This document shows positions 26,601 to 34,814 of a DNA stretch of 64,000 nucleotides, one piece after another. Location: contig NZ_CP016162.1 of assembly GCF_001941865.1 (NCBI RefSeq), forward strand, positions 2,356,001-2,420,000, in the 5' to 3' direction. The first letter of the stretch is position 1. Each line of letters begins with the position of its first letter. This DNA comes from Pseudomonas alcaliphila JAB1. Its GTDB lineage: Bacteria > Pseudomonadota > Gammaproteobacteria > Pseudomonadales > Pseudomonadaceae. The position numbers were made by a program, and so were the translations under genes. The notes under the pieces were generated by a model. It was not told the DNA's origin. It saw nothing but the letters and a program-made list of their open reading frames with translations, and searched no databases.

Positions 26601-26633
26601 TGTCATCAACCTGTCATTCACACGTCATAGGCT
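26601..26633 (+). promoter_or_regulatory. candidate Pho box (three 11-bp direct repeats)
   Basis: TGTCAT at 26601, TGTCAT at 26612 and CGTCAT at 26623 are spaced exactly 11 bp apart, the known architecture of PhoB-binding sites (TGTCA every 11 bp). The array ends 27 bp before the DUF3859 start codon, so PhoB would activate that gene under phosphate limitation. Confidence 0.6.
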
Positions 26634-26660
26634 CGCGCTCATCTCAACGAGGAGCGCACC

Positions 26661-27125
26661 ATGCATTACACTCGAGTGGCCGTGATGGCCGGTCTATTCG
26701 CCTGGGCAGGTCTGAGCCAGGCTGACGTCCGTGTCGAAGGGGCGGTGGAATACGGCATCTTCAGCAGCCAGTATCAGGATTTTCAGCCCGGCGAGCGGGT
26801 ACTGACCCGCAGCAATCAGGACATCGAGCGCACCGAGCAGATTCCCGCCAAGCTCGGCACCAAGTTCGGCATGCGTTACAGCCTGGCCGGCAAGCGTGAG
26901 GGTGATATTCCACTGACGTTGTTGTACCTCACGCCAGGCGTTGTCACGCCGGATGGTCAGCGTCATGACAAGTTCGAAGTGCAGCAGAAGCTGGTGGTCG
27001 GTGCACCGCAGGACGTGATGGCCTTCGAATTCACCGAGCATCATGAAGTGGTGCCCGGCGAATGGCATTTCATCGTCTATCAGGGGGATCGCAAGCTGGC
27101 CGAACAGCGTTTCATGGTGCGCTGA
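26661..27125 (+). CDS. secreted DUF3859 domain protein
   Basis: 154 residues with a signal peptide (about 1-21, GLSQA then ADVRVEG). The mature part is a single beta-rich domain with KLGTKFGMRYSL, YLTPGVVTP and a closing EWHFIVYQGDRKLAEQRF, typical of DUF3859. It is probably periplasmic; the function is unknown. The start is ATG 26661 with GAGGAG upstream. It abuts dgkA tail to tail, with no bases between the stops. It sits behind a Pho-box-like array and forms the right border of the defence island. Confidence 0.85.
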   Translation: MHYTRVAVMAGLFAWAGLSQADVRVEGAVEYGIFSSQYQDFQPGERVLTRSNQDIERTEQIPAKLGTKFGMRYSLAGKREGDIPLTLLYLTPGVVTPDGQRHDKFEVQQKLVVGAPQDVMAFEFTEHHEVVPGEWHFIVYQGDRKLAEQRFMVR

Positions 27126-27512
27126 TCAGAGCAGGATGATCGCCCAGGTCAGGGCGATCATCAGCAGCGCGACCATTTGCGCCGCGCTGCCCATGTCCTT
27201 GGCCTGTTTGGAAAGCGGGTGCAGGTTCAGCGAGATGCGGTCGACCACCGCCTCGATGGCGGAATTGAGCAATTCCACCATCAGCGCCAGTAACGGCACC
27301 AGCATCAGCAACGCGCGCTCGGCGCGGCCGACATCGACCAGGCAGGCCAGCGGCAGCAGTAGCAGGTTCAACCACACCAACTGGCGGAACGCGGCTTCAC
27401 CCTGGTAGGCCGCGCGCAGCCCGGCCAGCGAATAACCGGTGGCGTCGGAGATGCGCGCCAGGCCTCGGCGGCCCTTGAAGGACAGGGCGTCCAGATCGGG
27501 GCTGTCGTTCAT
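27126..27512 (-). CDS. dgkA: diacylglycerol kinase
   Basis: 128 residues, a small trimeric inner-membrane kinase. Three hydrophobic helices are visible (about 45-60, 65-85, 105-128). The family signature ELLNSAIEAVVDRISL (about 80-95) is followed by KQAKDMGSAAQ. It phosphorylates diacylglycerol released when phospholipid head groups are transferred to periplasmic or outer-membrane acceptors. The ATG at 27512 overlaps the inaA stop (ATGA) and is preceded by GGGTGGG. Last gene of the colRS-linked cluster. The divergent LTA-synthase-like transferase could produce its substrate. Confidence 0.95.
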   Translation of the reverse strand: MNDSPDLDALSFKGRRGLARISDATGYSLAGLRAAYQGEAAFRQLVWLNLLLLPLACLVDVGRAERALLMLVPLLALMVELLNSAIEAVVDRISLNLHPLSKQAKDMGSAAQMVALLMIALTWAIILL

Positions 27513-28213
27513 GATTGCAGCCCACCCCATGGATCGTTCAGCGCACGCTGGTAAGCCTGGCGCAGATAGAGCATGTCAGCTTCGGGCATGCTGCCGCCGT
27601 GGCGTTGCAACTGGCCGAGATCACGCCGCGAAGCGCTGGCAATACGCCAATGCCGTCGGCTTTTCTCCAGATCCAGCAGGGCAATGTCGACATCACCGTC
27701 GCTACGCACTTTGACGAACAGATGCTTGGCGTAGCAGCAGCCATGCTGCCATCCACCCAGGTGCAGGCGCGCCAGGGTGACGGCCAGGCGTTGCAGCATG
27801 GCCTGGTTGAGCTTCGCTGCATGCGCCTCTTCGTACCACTGTTCCAGGCTGACGAAGTCCTGCAGCGCTTCGGTGACCAACAGTGCCTGCCACTGTCCCC
27901 TCTGCTTGCGTGCGGCGCAGTAGACGATGTTCGGCGTGCTAATGCCGAGGCGGGCGAGGGCGCGGTAGGCCTGCAGCTCGCGCAGGATGGTCGGCCGTCC
28001 CAACGGGTGGCGCAGCGAGCGGTAGAGATGTCCGCTCTGGCGTTTGCAGAACAGCAGGGGCCGGCTTTTGTTCCAGTGTTGCAGCAGGCGCACGCCACTT
28101 TCGCCGCCGCGTCGCTGATTGGCGGGCTCGACCCATTCCCCGGGGCTGTACCACCAGCGGTCGAATTCGGTGGAGGGCAGGGCGGCCAGTGCCTGTTCGC
28201 TGAGGACGCCCAT
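27509..28213 (-). CDS. inaA: lipopolysaccharide kinase InaA/WaaP-like protein
   Basis: 234 residues of the Kdo/InaA/RIO kinase-like fold. A beta-rich N-lobe contains PTILRELQAYRALARLG. Catalytic-loop residues lie in LHLGGWQHGCCYAKHLFV (about 150-167), and a metal-binding aspartate in DIALLDLEKSR. The family phosphorylates the LPS core or related glycolipids. The start is ATG 28213 (MGVLSEQAL), one base after the stop of the methyltransferase gene. In P. putida, P. fluorescens and P. aeruginosa a gene of this type follows colRS and a methyltransferase, which this cluster reproduces. Confidence 0.9.
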   Translation of the reverse strand: MGVLSEQALAALPSTEFDRWWYSPGEWVEPANQRRGGESGVRLLQHWNKSRPLLFCKRQSGHLYRSLRHPLGRPTILRELQAYRALARLGISTPNIVYCAARKQRGQWQALLVTEALQDFVSLEQWYEEAHAAKLNQAMLQRLAVTLARLHLGGWQHGCCYAKHLFVKVRSDGDVDIALLDLEKSRRHWRIASASRRDLGQLQRHGGSMPEADMLYLRQAYQRALNDPWGGLQS

Positions 28214-28214
28214 C

Positions 28215-28904
28215 TCAGGCCACCTTGCGCAGGACGTAGGTGCGCCACATGGCGTAGCCGGGCAGGAAGTCCAGGTGGCCGAGAATGTTGAAGCCGGCCT
28301 GACGGAATTCATCCTCCACCGTACTCCGGGCGACGACGAAGCGGTTCTGGTTTTCCGCGGCGCGGCCCTGAGCCGTTCTACGGGCTTCCAGACGGCGGCG
28401 TTTCCAGGCTTTGTAGTTGCCGTCGACCCATAGCGAGACGATCACCGTATCGCGGCTGACGCGATGAAACTCGCGAAGGATGGCCAGGCGGTGTTCGGCC
28501 GATTCGATGTGATGCAGCAGGCGGATGCAGAAGACGCAGTCCACCGCATTGGCGCCCAGGTCGATATCGAAGGCCGAGGTGCGGAAGCTGTTGATCCGCG
28601 CCACCACTTCAGGCGTTTGCGCCGCGCGGGCGGTGGCGATCATGTCGGCCGAGTTGTCGGCGGCGAAGATCACCCGGTTCGGCTGCTCGCAGAGCATCGG
28701 CCAAAAGCGCCCGGCGCCGCAGGGCAGGTCGAGTACCAGATTCGGCTCATCGGCCATCTGCAATGCACGGCGCGCCACCTGTACGTCGCGCCAGTGCGAC
28801 AGGCGTCGGGCCAGGCCATCCTGATGCTTGTGCAGGTATTGCTGCGAATGCTCGAAATCGTACTTGCGGGAAAAGTCCAGTTCGATGGGGCTAGGCTTGG
28901 GCAT
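28215..28904 (-). CDS. class I SAM-dependent methyltransferase of the colRS cluster
   Basis: 229 residues. Motif I is VLDLPCGAGRFWP (about 58-70), the acidic residue after strand 2 is in VIFAADNSADM, and motif IV is VDCVFCIRLLHHI. This is a Rossmann-fold small-molecule or lipid methyltransferase. In other pseudomonads the corresponding gene (called warA in P. putida) is ColR-controlled and affects LPS structure. The exact acceptor is unknown. ATG 28904 has AAGGGA 8 nt upstream. A ColR-box-like sequence lies 70 bp upstream. Confidence 0.9.
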   Translation of the reverse strand: MPKPSPIELDFSRKYDFEHSQQYLHKHQDGLARRLSHWRDVQVARRALQMADEPNLVLDLPCGAGRFWPMLCEQPNRVIFAADNSADMIATARAAQTPEVVARINSFRTSAFDIDLGANAVDCVFCIRLLHHIESAEHRLAILREFHRVSRDTVIVSLWVDGNYKAWKRRRLEARRTAQGRAAENQNRFVVARSTVEDEFRQAGFNILGHLDFLPGYAMWRTYVLRKVA

Positions 28905-28973
28905 GACGAACGTCCCTTGATGGATACGTTCGTCAGCCTAAAGAGCCAGGCATCAAGTTCACGTCAAAGGGGT

Positions 28974-28989
28974 GTGAAAATTTCGTCAA
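28974..28989 (-). promoter_or_regulatory. degenerate ColR box upstream of the methyltransferase
   Basis: On the minus strand this reads TTGACGAAATTTTCAC. From memory, the P. putida ColR consensus is YYNASNNYTTTTTCAC; this site matches all but two of the fixed positions. It overlaps the colS stop codon and lies 70 bp before the methyltransferase start. Confidence 0.6.
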
Positions 28990-30254
28990 GCGTCCTTGTT
29001 CAGGCTGACCCGGAAGCGGGTATGACCTGGCTCGCTCTGCAAACTGACGCTCCAGCCCTGTTTGGCGCAAATGCGTTTGACCAGCGATAGCCCCAGGCCC
29101 AGCCCCTCGCCACGGGCCTGCGAGCCGCGCACGAACGGCTGGAAGATGCGCTCGTGCTGCTCGGCAGGAATGCCGGCACCGCTGTCCTCGATACGAAACG
29201 CTCCCGCTTCGAGGATCAGGCGCACACTGCCGTTCTCGGTATAGTGCAGGGCGTTGCGCAACAGGTTGGCCATTACCGTACCGAGGAAAGTGGCGTTGTA
29301 GCGGCCGTCGTCCTGGCCTTCCTCGAGCAGTTGGAAGTCCAGGCCTTTCTCTTTCATCAGAACGCCCCAGCGACTGGCTTGCTCATGGGCGACGGCGGTC
29401 AAGGTACGGTCGCCGACGAACACGGCTTCGTTGCTCTTGTCGCGCGCCAGTTGCAGGAAGGTCTGCACCAGCTCGCGCATTTCCTCGCTGGCGCGGGCGA
29501 TGCGCGCCACCTGTTCCTTCTCGCGCGGGCCCAGGGGCGCCTCGGCAAGCAGCTCGCAGGAGGTGGCGATGACCATCAGCGGTGTGCGCAGTTCGTGGCT
29601 GACATCGCTGGTGAACAGCCGCTCGCGCTCCAGGGACTGACGCACCTGGCCCAGCGTGCTGTCGAAGGCAGCGGCCAACTGGCCGATTTCATCGTCGGGG
29701 TAATCTGGTGCCAATGGCGGCGCCAGTGGGTGCAGCTGGTCGCGATGGCGCACCTGCTGGGCGAGGCGGCTGACCGGCGCCATGACCTTGCGCGCCATCA
29801 TCAAGCCCAGGCCCCAGGCGGCGATCACCGTCAGCAGAAAGCCCGCCAGCACCACATTGAACAGCGCATTCTCGCGGGCTTCGAATTCCTGTTGCTCCTG
29901 CACCAGCATGTAGGTCTCGCCGTTGATCTTCTGCACGTAGACGTAAAACGCCTCGTTGCCGCTGACGACCTCGTTGAACCCTTCCCGCAGGCCCTCGTAT
30001 TCGGGCGGGATGGCATAGTCGGGATTATTGGACGAGAAGAAGCGGGTGCTGGAGTCCAGGCGCGGTGGGCGCCCCTGGCGGATGTCCTCGTTCAGTGTTT
30101 CACCCAGCTCGCGACTCATCTCCTGGGAAACCAGATGCTCCTCGATGAAATGCACCACACCGACGATGCTCAACGAGAACAGGCCGCTGACCATCACCGT
30201 CATCAGCACGAAGGCGATCAGAATCCGGCGCTGGAAGGGCTGCTTAGACAGCAT
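28986..30254 (-). CDS. colS: sensor histidine kinase ColS
   Basis: 422 residues. TM1 is at about 10-32 and TM2 at about 130-155. The periplasmic loop of about 95 residues is rich in acidic residues (PPEYEGLREGFNEV). In P. putida ColS this loop senses zinc and ferric iron through glutamates. HAMP follows, then HisKA with SDVSHELRTPL (His near 232) and HATPase (NLLRNALHY, DSGAGIP, GLGLGLSLV). The start is ATG 30254, overlapping the colR stop by 11 bp; the frame extends upstream but lacks family similarity. Identification rests on synteny with the methyltransferase and inaA plus the ColR boxes. Confidence 0.9.
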   Translation of the reverse strand: MLSKQPFQRRILIAFVLMTVMVSGLFSLSIVGVVHFIEEHLVSQEMSRELGETLNEDIRQGRPPRLDSSTRFFSSNNPDYAIPPEYEGLREGFNEVVSGNEAFYVYVQKINGETYMLVQEQQEFEARENALFNVVLAGFLLTVIAAWGLGLMMARKVMAPVSRLAQQVRHRDQLHPLAPPLAPDYPDDEIGQLAAAFDSTLGQVRQSLERERLFTSDVSHELRTPLMVIATSCELLAEAPLGPREKEQVARIARASEEMRELVQTFLQLARDKSNEAVFVGDRTLTAVAHEQASRWGVLMKEKGLDFQLLEEGQDDGRYNATFLGTVMANLLRNALHYTENGSVRLILEAGAFRIEDSGAGIPAEQHERIFQPFVRGSQARGEGLGLGLSLVKRICAKQGWSVSLQSEPGHTRFRVSLNKDA

Positions 30255-30927
30255 CGGGGTTCTCCGCCAGGCGATAGCCGACGCCGTGGATGGTGTGCAG
30301 CAGTGGTGTGGGAAAGGGCTTGTCGAGTACCTGGCGTAGTTGATGGACATGGCTGCGCAGGCTGTCACTGTCCGGGCAATCGTCGCCCCACAGGGCTTCT
30401 TCCAGCGCTTCACGGCGTACCACCGCCGGGCTGCGTTGCATGAGGATGGCCAGCAGCTTGAGGCCCAATGGGTTGAGCTTGAGCAGTTGGCCGGCGCGAC
30501 TGACCTGCAGGGTATCGAGGTCGTAGCTGAGATCGGCGACCTGCAGCTGGCGTTTGCGGCTGCCGCGGCTACGGCGCAGGATCGCTTCGATGCGCGCCAC
30601 CAGCTCGGACAGGGCGAAAGGCTTGATCAGATAGTCATCGGCGCCGGCATTGAGCCCCTTCAGGCGATCATCCAGCGCATCGCGCGCGGTGAGCATGAGG
30701 ATGGGGACTTCGCTGCGACCATCCTCGCGCAGGCGCTTGCACACCTGATAACCGTCGATGCCCGGCAGCATGATGTCCAGCACGATCAGGTCGTAGTGGC
30801 CGCTGCTGGCCAGGTGCAGGCCGCTCAGGCCGTCCTGCGCGCAGTCGACGGAAAAGCCCTTGAGCTGCAAATAGTCGAGCACGTTGGCGAGGATGTCTCG
30901 GTTGTCTTCGATGACCAGAATGCGCAT
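30244..30927 (-). CDS. colR: response regulator ColR (OmpR/PhoB type)
   Basis: 227 residues. The receiver (1-115) has acidic E8/D9, phospho-acceptor Asp51 in LIVLDIMLPGIDGY, T79 and K101. The OmpR-type winged helix (about 125-220) shows ALWGDDCPDSDSLRSHVHQLRQ and HTIHGVGYRL. ColRS maintains envelope integrity and metal and polymyxin tolerance in Pseudomonas. It is transcribed with colS, divergently from the LTA-synthase operon. A sequence matching the ColR consensus lies in the shared intergenic region, so it probably controls that operon. Confidence 0.92.
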   Translation of the reverse strand: MRILVIEDNRDILANVLDYLQLKGFSVDCAQDGLSGLHLASSGHYDLIVLDIMLPGIDGYQVCKRLREDGRSEVPILMLTARDALDDRLKGLNAGADDYLIKPFALSELVARIEAILRRSRGSRKRQLQVADLSYDLDTLQVSRAGQLLKLNPLGLKLLAILMQRSPAVVRREALEEALWGDDCPDSDSLRSHVHQLRQVLDKPFPTPLLHTIHGVGYRLAENPDAV

Positions 30928-30945
30928 CGCGGGTTATTCCTGGGT

Positions 30946-30961
30946 TTGACGATTTTTTCAC
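30946..30961 (+). promoter_or_regulatory. ColR box upstream of the LTA-synthase-like operon
   Basis: TTGACGATTTTTTCAC matches every fixed position of the ColR consensus as I recall it (YYNASNNYTTTTTCAC). It lies 70 bp before the start codon at 31031. The same distance separates the second box from the methyltransferase start, which supports a shared activator geometry. Confidence 0.7.
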
Positions 30962-31030
30962 ACGGCTTTGACGAGAGGCTCACAGCTCGCCTCGCAGACT
31001 GCGGCTCGTTCATCCTACAAGGATCATACG

Positions 31031-32989
31031 ATGCCACGTCTCCATTACGCGCAACTTCGTTATCTGTCGATCATTCTGCTGGCTTGGCTGGCGGTTTTCT
31101 TCCTCACTCGTAGCGTGCTGCTGATTGCGCATCTGGGCGATGCCGGTGTCACCCTGCCGAACCTGCTTGGCCTGTATGGCGTCGGTCTGATCTATGACCT
31201 GAGCTTCCTGGTCTACGCCGCCGCGCCGCTGGCGCTTTACCTGCTGCTGTGTCCTGCCTGGTTGTGGCAGCGCCGTTGGCACCAGCGTCTGTTGATCGCC
31301 CTGGCGGCCGTCAGCCTGTTCGCGATGTTCTTCACCGCGGTGGCCGAATGGCTGTTCTGGGACGAGTTCGGCGTGCGCTTCAACTTCATTGCCGTGGACT
31401 ACCTCGTGTACTCCAAAGAGGTCGTCGACAACATTCTCGAGTCCTACCCGATCTATCCGCTGCTGGCGCTGTTGGCGGTCTTGGCCATCGGCTTGACCGT
31501 AGCGCTGCGCCGGCCGCTGCGTGCGGCGTTGCAGGCGCCGCGTTTGCCACGGCTGCGTGCGGTCTATGCACTGGTAATGCTGGCATTGTTGGTCGGGCTG
31601 TGCAGCGGCCTGGTGGGGCAGGACGCGCCGCGTAGCCTGGGTGGCAATACCTACCAGCGTGAGCTGGCGAGCAATGGCCCGTACCAGTTCTTCGCTGCGT
31701 TTCGTAACAACGAGCTGGACTATCAGCAGTTCTACGCCACCTTGCCCGATGCTGCGGTGGCCGAGCAGTTGCGCACCGAAGTGGCCGAGCCCAATGCGCG
31801 CTTCATCGGCAGTGACCCGCAGGACATCCGCCGGGTGATCAACAACCCCGGCCAGGCGCGCAAGCTCAACGTGGTGCTGGTCACCATCGAGAGCCTGAGT
31901 GCCAAGTACCTGGGCAGCTTCGGCGATACCCGTGGGTTGACCCCGAACCTGGACGAGCTGCGCAAGCACAGCCTGGTGTTCACTAATTTCTACGCCACGG
32001 GTACGCGCACCGACCGTGGCCTGGAGGCCATCACCCTGTCCATACCGCCGACCCCGGGGCGCTCCATCGTCAAGCGCCTCGGCCGCGAATCCGGTTATGC
32101 CAGCCTGGGCCAGCAGTTGGGCGCGCAGGGCTACGACAGCGTCTTCGTCTATGGCGGGCGCGGCTACTTCGACAACATGAACGCCTTCTTCGGCGGCAAT
32201 GGCTATCGCATTGTCGATCAGAGCAGCGTCGATGAGTCCGAGATGAGCTTCCAGAACGCCTGGGGCATGGCCGACGAGGATCTCTACCATCAGGCGCTGA
32301 AGGTGGCCGATAGCGACCATGCGGCCGGCAAGCCGTTCTTCCTGCAACTGATGACCACCTCCAACCACCGGCCCTACACCTACCCGGACGGGCGCATCGA
32401 CATCGCCTCCGGCGGGGGACGTGAGGGTGCGGTGAAATACACCGACTACGCCATCGGCCAGTTCCTGGCGCAGGCGCGTAGCAAGCCCTGGTTCGACAAC
32501 ACGCTGTTCGTCTTCGTCGCCGACCACACTGCAGGCAGCGCCGGGCGTGAGGATCTGCCGGTGGCCAACTACCAGATCCCGCTGTTCATCTACTCGCCCA
32601 GGTATGTCAAACCGGCGCAGTACGCCGATGTGGCCAGTCAGATCGACGTAGCGCCGACACTGCTTGGGCTACTCAACCTGGACTATGTGTCGACCTTCTA
32701 CGGCCGCAATCTGCTGCGCGAGGACCGTGCGCCCGGGCGGGCCCTGCTCGGCAACTACCAACATCTGGGCCTGTTCGATGGGCAGAACCTGGCGATTCTC
32801 AGTCCGCGCCAGGGCATGCGTCGCCACGACGATGCTCTGGGCCTGAGTCATGAGTGGCGGGTGGATGATGCCGATCCGCTGTTGCGGCGCGACATCGCCT
32901 ATTACCAGGGCGCCAGCCATGCCTTCGGCAAGCGGCTGATCGCTTGGCAACCAGACGCTCAATCGAGCCAGCAGCTCAGCCAGCGCTAA
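31031..32989 (+). CDS. LTA synthase family sulfatase (phosphoglycerol/phosphoethanolamine transferase-like)
   Basis: 652 residues. Four or five N-terminal TM helices (about 1-200) precede a periplasmic alkaline-phosphatase-fold catalytic domain (about 265-620). NVVLVTIESLSAKYLG holds the metal-binding Glu, and a nucleophilic Thr lies in FYATGTRTDRGLEAI. Later metal ligands lie in MTTSNHRPYTYP and FVADHTAG. These enzymes move phosphoglycerol or similar groups from phospholipids to envelope acceptors and release diacylglycerol. The start is ATG 31031 with AAGGA upstream. It heads an operon with two phosphatases, divergent from colRS, and dgkA lies at the far end of that cluster. Confidence 0.9.
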   Translation: MPRLHYAQLRYLSIILLAWLAVFFLTRSVLLIAHLGDAGVTLPNLLGLYGVGLIYDLSFLVYAAAPLALYLLLCPAWLWQRRWHQRLLIALAAVSLFAMFFTAVAEWLFWDEFGVRFNFIAVDYLVYSKEVVDNILESYPIYPLLALLAVLAIGLTVALRRPLRAALQAPRLPRLRAVYALVMLALLVGLCSGLVGQDAPRSLGGNTYQRELASNGPYQFFAAFRNNELDYQQFYATLPDAAVAEQLRTEVAEPNARFIGSDPQDIRRVINNPGQARKLNVVLVTIESLSAKYLGSFGDTRGLTPNLDELRKHSLVFTNFYATGTRTDRGLEAITLSIPPTPGRSIVKRLGRESGYASLGQQLGAQGYDSVFVYGGRGYFDNMNAFFGGNGYRIVDQSSVDESEMSFQNAWGMADEDLYHQALKVADSDHAAGKPFFLQLMTTSNHRPYTYPDGRIDIASGGGREGAVKYTDYAIGQFLAQARSKPWFDNTLFVFVADHTAGSAGREDLPVANYQIPLFIYSPRYVKPAQYADVASQIDVAPTLLGLLNLDYVSTFYGRNLLREDRAPGRALLGNYQHLGLFDGQNLAILSPRQGMRRHDDALGLSHEWRVDDADPLLRRDIAYYQGASHAFGKRLIAWQPDAQSSQQLSQR

Positions 32990-32998
32990 GGAATGAAG

Positions 32999-33724
32999 AT
33001 GCCGTCTCGTTATTTCGATTTTCGCTTGGCGCTGGGTATTCCGCTGCTGCTGATGGCGCTGTTGCTGGTCGTCGATCCCAGCCCTGTGGACTTCGCCCTG
33101 GCCCGTCTGTTCTACGAACCTGGCCTGGGCTTCATCGGTCGTAGCAGTTTCTGGCTCGAAGACATCCTGCATGACCGTGCCAAGCAGGCGGTGATCATGC
33201 TCGGTGTGCTGGCCATCGCCGGCTTTCTGCTCAGCCTGATGCCGACACGGCTGCGTGCCTGGCGTCGACAGCTCGGTTATCTGGTGCTGGCGCTGGGTCT
33301 GTCGACTTCGGTGGTCACGCCGCTGAAGACGCTGACCGGTATGCATTGCCCCTGGAGCCTGAGCGAGTTTGGTGGCCAGGAGCAGTTCACCCCGCTGCTT
33401 AGCGAACGTGCACCCACCGCCAACCCCGGCCGATGCTGGCCGGGCGGGCATGCTTCGGCAGGATTCTCGCTGCTGGCACTGTTCTTCGTCTTGCGCGACC
33501 GTCGCCCGCGTGCCGCGCGAATCGCGCTGGTGGTGGCGTTGGGGCTGGGTTCGCTGTTTTCCCTGGGGCGGATGTTGCAGGGCGCGCACTTTCTCTCGCA
33601 CAACCTGTGGACGCTGCTGATCGACTGGGTGATCTGTGTGCTGACCTATCGCTGGCTGCTTTACCGAGCGCCTGTCGCACAAAGCGCAGGGAATCAGGTG
33701 GTCTGGGGAGAAACCTGCCGATGA
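32999..33724 (+). CDS. PAP2 family membrane phosphatase
   Basis: 241 residues, about five TM helices. The three PAP2 motifs are present: KTLTGMHCPW (about 108-117), CWPGGHASAGF (about 143-153) and SLGRMLQGAHFLSHN (about 184-198, catalytic His). The family removes phosphate from lipid substrates such as phosphatidylglycerol phosphate, undecaprenyl pyrophosphate or lipid A. ATG 32999 is chosen because AAGGA lies 6 nt upstream; ATG 32993 sits directly against it. It is coupled to the next gene by ATGA. Confidence 0.9.
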   Translation: MPSRYFDFRLALGIPLLLMALLLVVDPSPVDFALARLFYEPGLGFIGRSSFWLEDILHDRAKQAVIMLGVLAIAGFLLSLMPTRLRAWRRQLGYLVLALGLSTSVVTPLKTLTGMHCPWSLSEFGGQEQFTPLLSERAPTANPGRCWPGGHASAGFSLLALFFVLRDRRPRAARIALVVALGLGSLFSLGRMLQGAHFLSHNLWTLLIDWVICVLTYRWLLYRAPVAQSAGNQVVWGETCR

Positions 33725-34668
33725 ACAGACTCCAACAAGGCTTGCGCCTGGCGTTGGCCGCCGTGGTTTTCTTCAGTGCGCTGTTGGCGCTGCCCTTGAG
33801 CATGGCGTGGGGCGCGACGACATCGGCGGCGCCCCTGCAAGGCGTGCGCCCAGCCAGCTGGGCACAGCCACTGGACACCCGCATCAACCTGTATCGCATG
33901 ACGCCTGATCTGTACCGCAGCGCATTGCCAGCGGCGCGGGACTGGCCGCAGCTGCAGTCGCTCGGCATCGCCACGGTGATCAACTTCTATCAGCGCGGCG
34001 ACGAGCAATGGTTGGGTGATCCGCGCGTTCATCAGGTACACCTGCCGTTGCGCACTGATCGTATCGATGACACCGATGTCATCGAGGTACTGCGCAGCAT
34101 CCGCCAGGCGCAGAGTCGCGGCACGGTACTGATTCATTGCAAGCATGGGCAAAACCGTACCGGGCTGATCGCTGCGCTTTATCGCGTCATCTATCAGGAC
34201 TGGAGCAAGGAGCAGGCTCTGGCGGAAATGCGCAGTGGTGGTTTTGGCGGCGAGGAGCGTATGGGCGACGCCGAGCGTTACCTGCGCGACGCCGACATTC
34301 CGGCGTTGCGTTCAGCATTGGCCACAGGTGCCTGTAGTACCAGTGCTTGGGCGCTGTGTGCGCTAAAGGATCGGCTGCTCGGCGCGAGCGAGGGGGTATG
34401 GAGCCATGAAGGTTGCGCGTTTACTGATCTGTGGCCTCTCGCTGCTGGTATTGCTGGGGTGTCAGAGCCTGCGCGAGCAGATGCTGGCAGAGAACTATCC
34501 GCCGACCTTCGTCGACGGCTTCGAGGACGGTTGCAGCAGTGGGCGTTCGGCTGTTGGCCCGCTCGGTCAGTTCGACAAGGACGTGCCACGTTACATGGCC
34601 GAGCCGCTGTATGCCCGCGGCTGGGAGGATGGCTTCCGCCAATGCGAAGACGTGCAGCGCATCGATGA
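33721..34668 (+). CDS. dual-specificity phosphatase-like protein; C-terminus probably out of frame
   Basis: 315 residues as read. An N-terminal TM or signal anchor (about 10-32) precedes a DSP domain with the P-loop IHCKHGQNRTG (catalytic Cys140, Arg146). It should be periplasmic or membrane-tethered. Residues after about 228 read through the downstream lipoprotein gene in another frame (262-bp overlap) and show low-complexity Arg/Ala-rich sequence, which suggests the true stop was lost. A one-base shift would create a TGA overlapping the lipoprotein ATG. Either a recent frameshift or a sequence error is possible. Third gene of the LTA-synthase operon. Confidence 0.75.
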   Translation: MNRLQQGLRLALAAVVFFSALLALPLSMAWGATTSAAPLQGVRPASWAQPLDTRINLYRMTPDLYRSALPAARDWPQLQSLGIATVINFYQRGDEQWLGDPRVHQVHLPLRTDRIDDTDVIEVLRSIRQAQSRGTVLIHCKHGQNRTGLIAALYRVIYQDWSKEQALAEMRSGGFGGEERMGDAERYLRDADIPALRSALATGACSTSAWALCALKDRLLGASEGVWSHEGCAFTDLWPLAAGIAGVSEPARADAGRELSADLRRRLRGRLQQWAFGCWPARSVRQGRATLHGRAAVCPRLGGWLPPMRRRAAHR

Positions 34669-34756
34669 CTGGCAGGCGCGTCGGGAGGAGCAGTGGCGCG
34701 ATGACGAATGGCGACACCACGTCGACCAGGCGATGGCCAAGGCTCTGCGTCGTTAG
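34406..34756 (+). CDS. small lipoprotein
   Basis: 116 residues with a lipobox LLGC at about 16-19 after a hydrophobic h-region (LLICGLSLLVL), so the mature protein starts at Cys19. The mature part is acidic and Trp/Arg-rich with repeated GFEDGC and GWEDGFRQCED motifs, giving a two-fold pattern and conserved cysteines. Function unknown. Start ATG 34406 with GGAG upstream. Last gene of the phosphatase operon; the upstream phosphatase frame runs across it. Confidence 0.85.
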   Translation: MKVARLLICGLSLLVLLGCQSLREQMLAENYPPTFVDGFEDGCSSGRSAVGPLGQFDKDVPRYMAEPLYARGWEDGFRQCEDVQRIDDWQARREEQWRDDEWRHHVDQAMAKALRR

Positions 34757-34814
34757 AAATTTCTTTATGTCCTTATCAAGAGCGACTGAATCGCGTCGAT
34801 AAGAAAGAAGGGAT

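Noticed and set aside
26532-26660. Direct repeats or attachment sites at the borders of the defence island.
   Set aside because: No shared direct repeat, tRNA or integrase was found by eye at 15592-15665 and 26532-26660.
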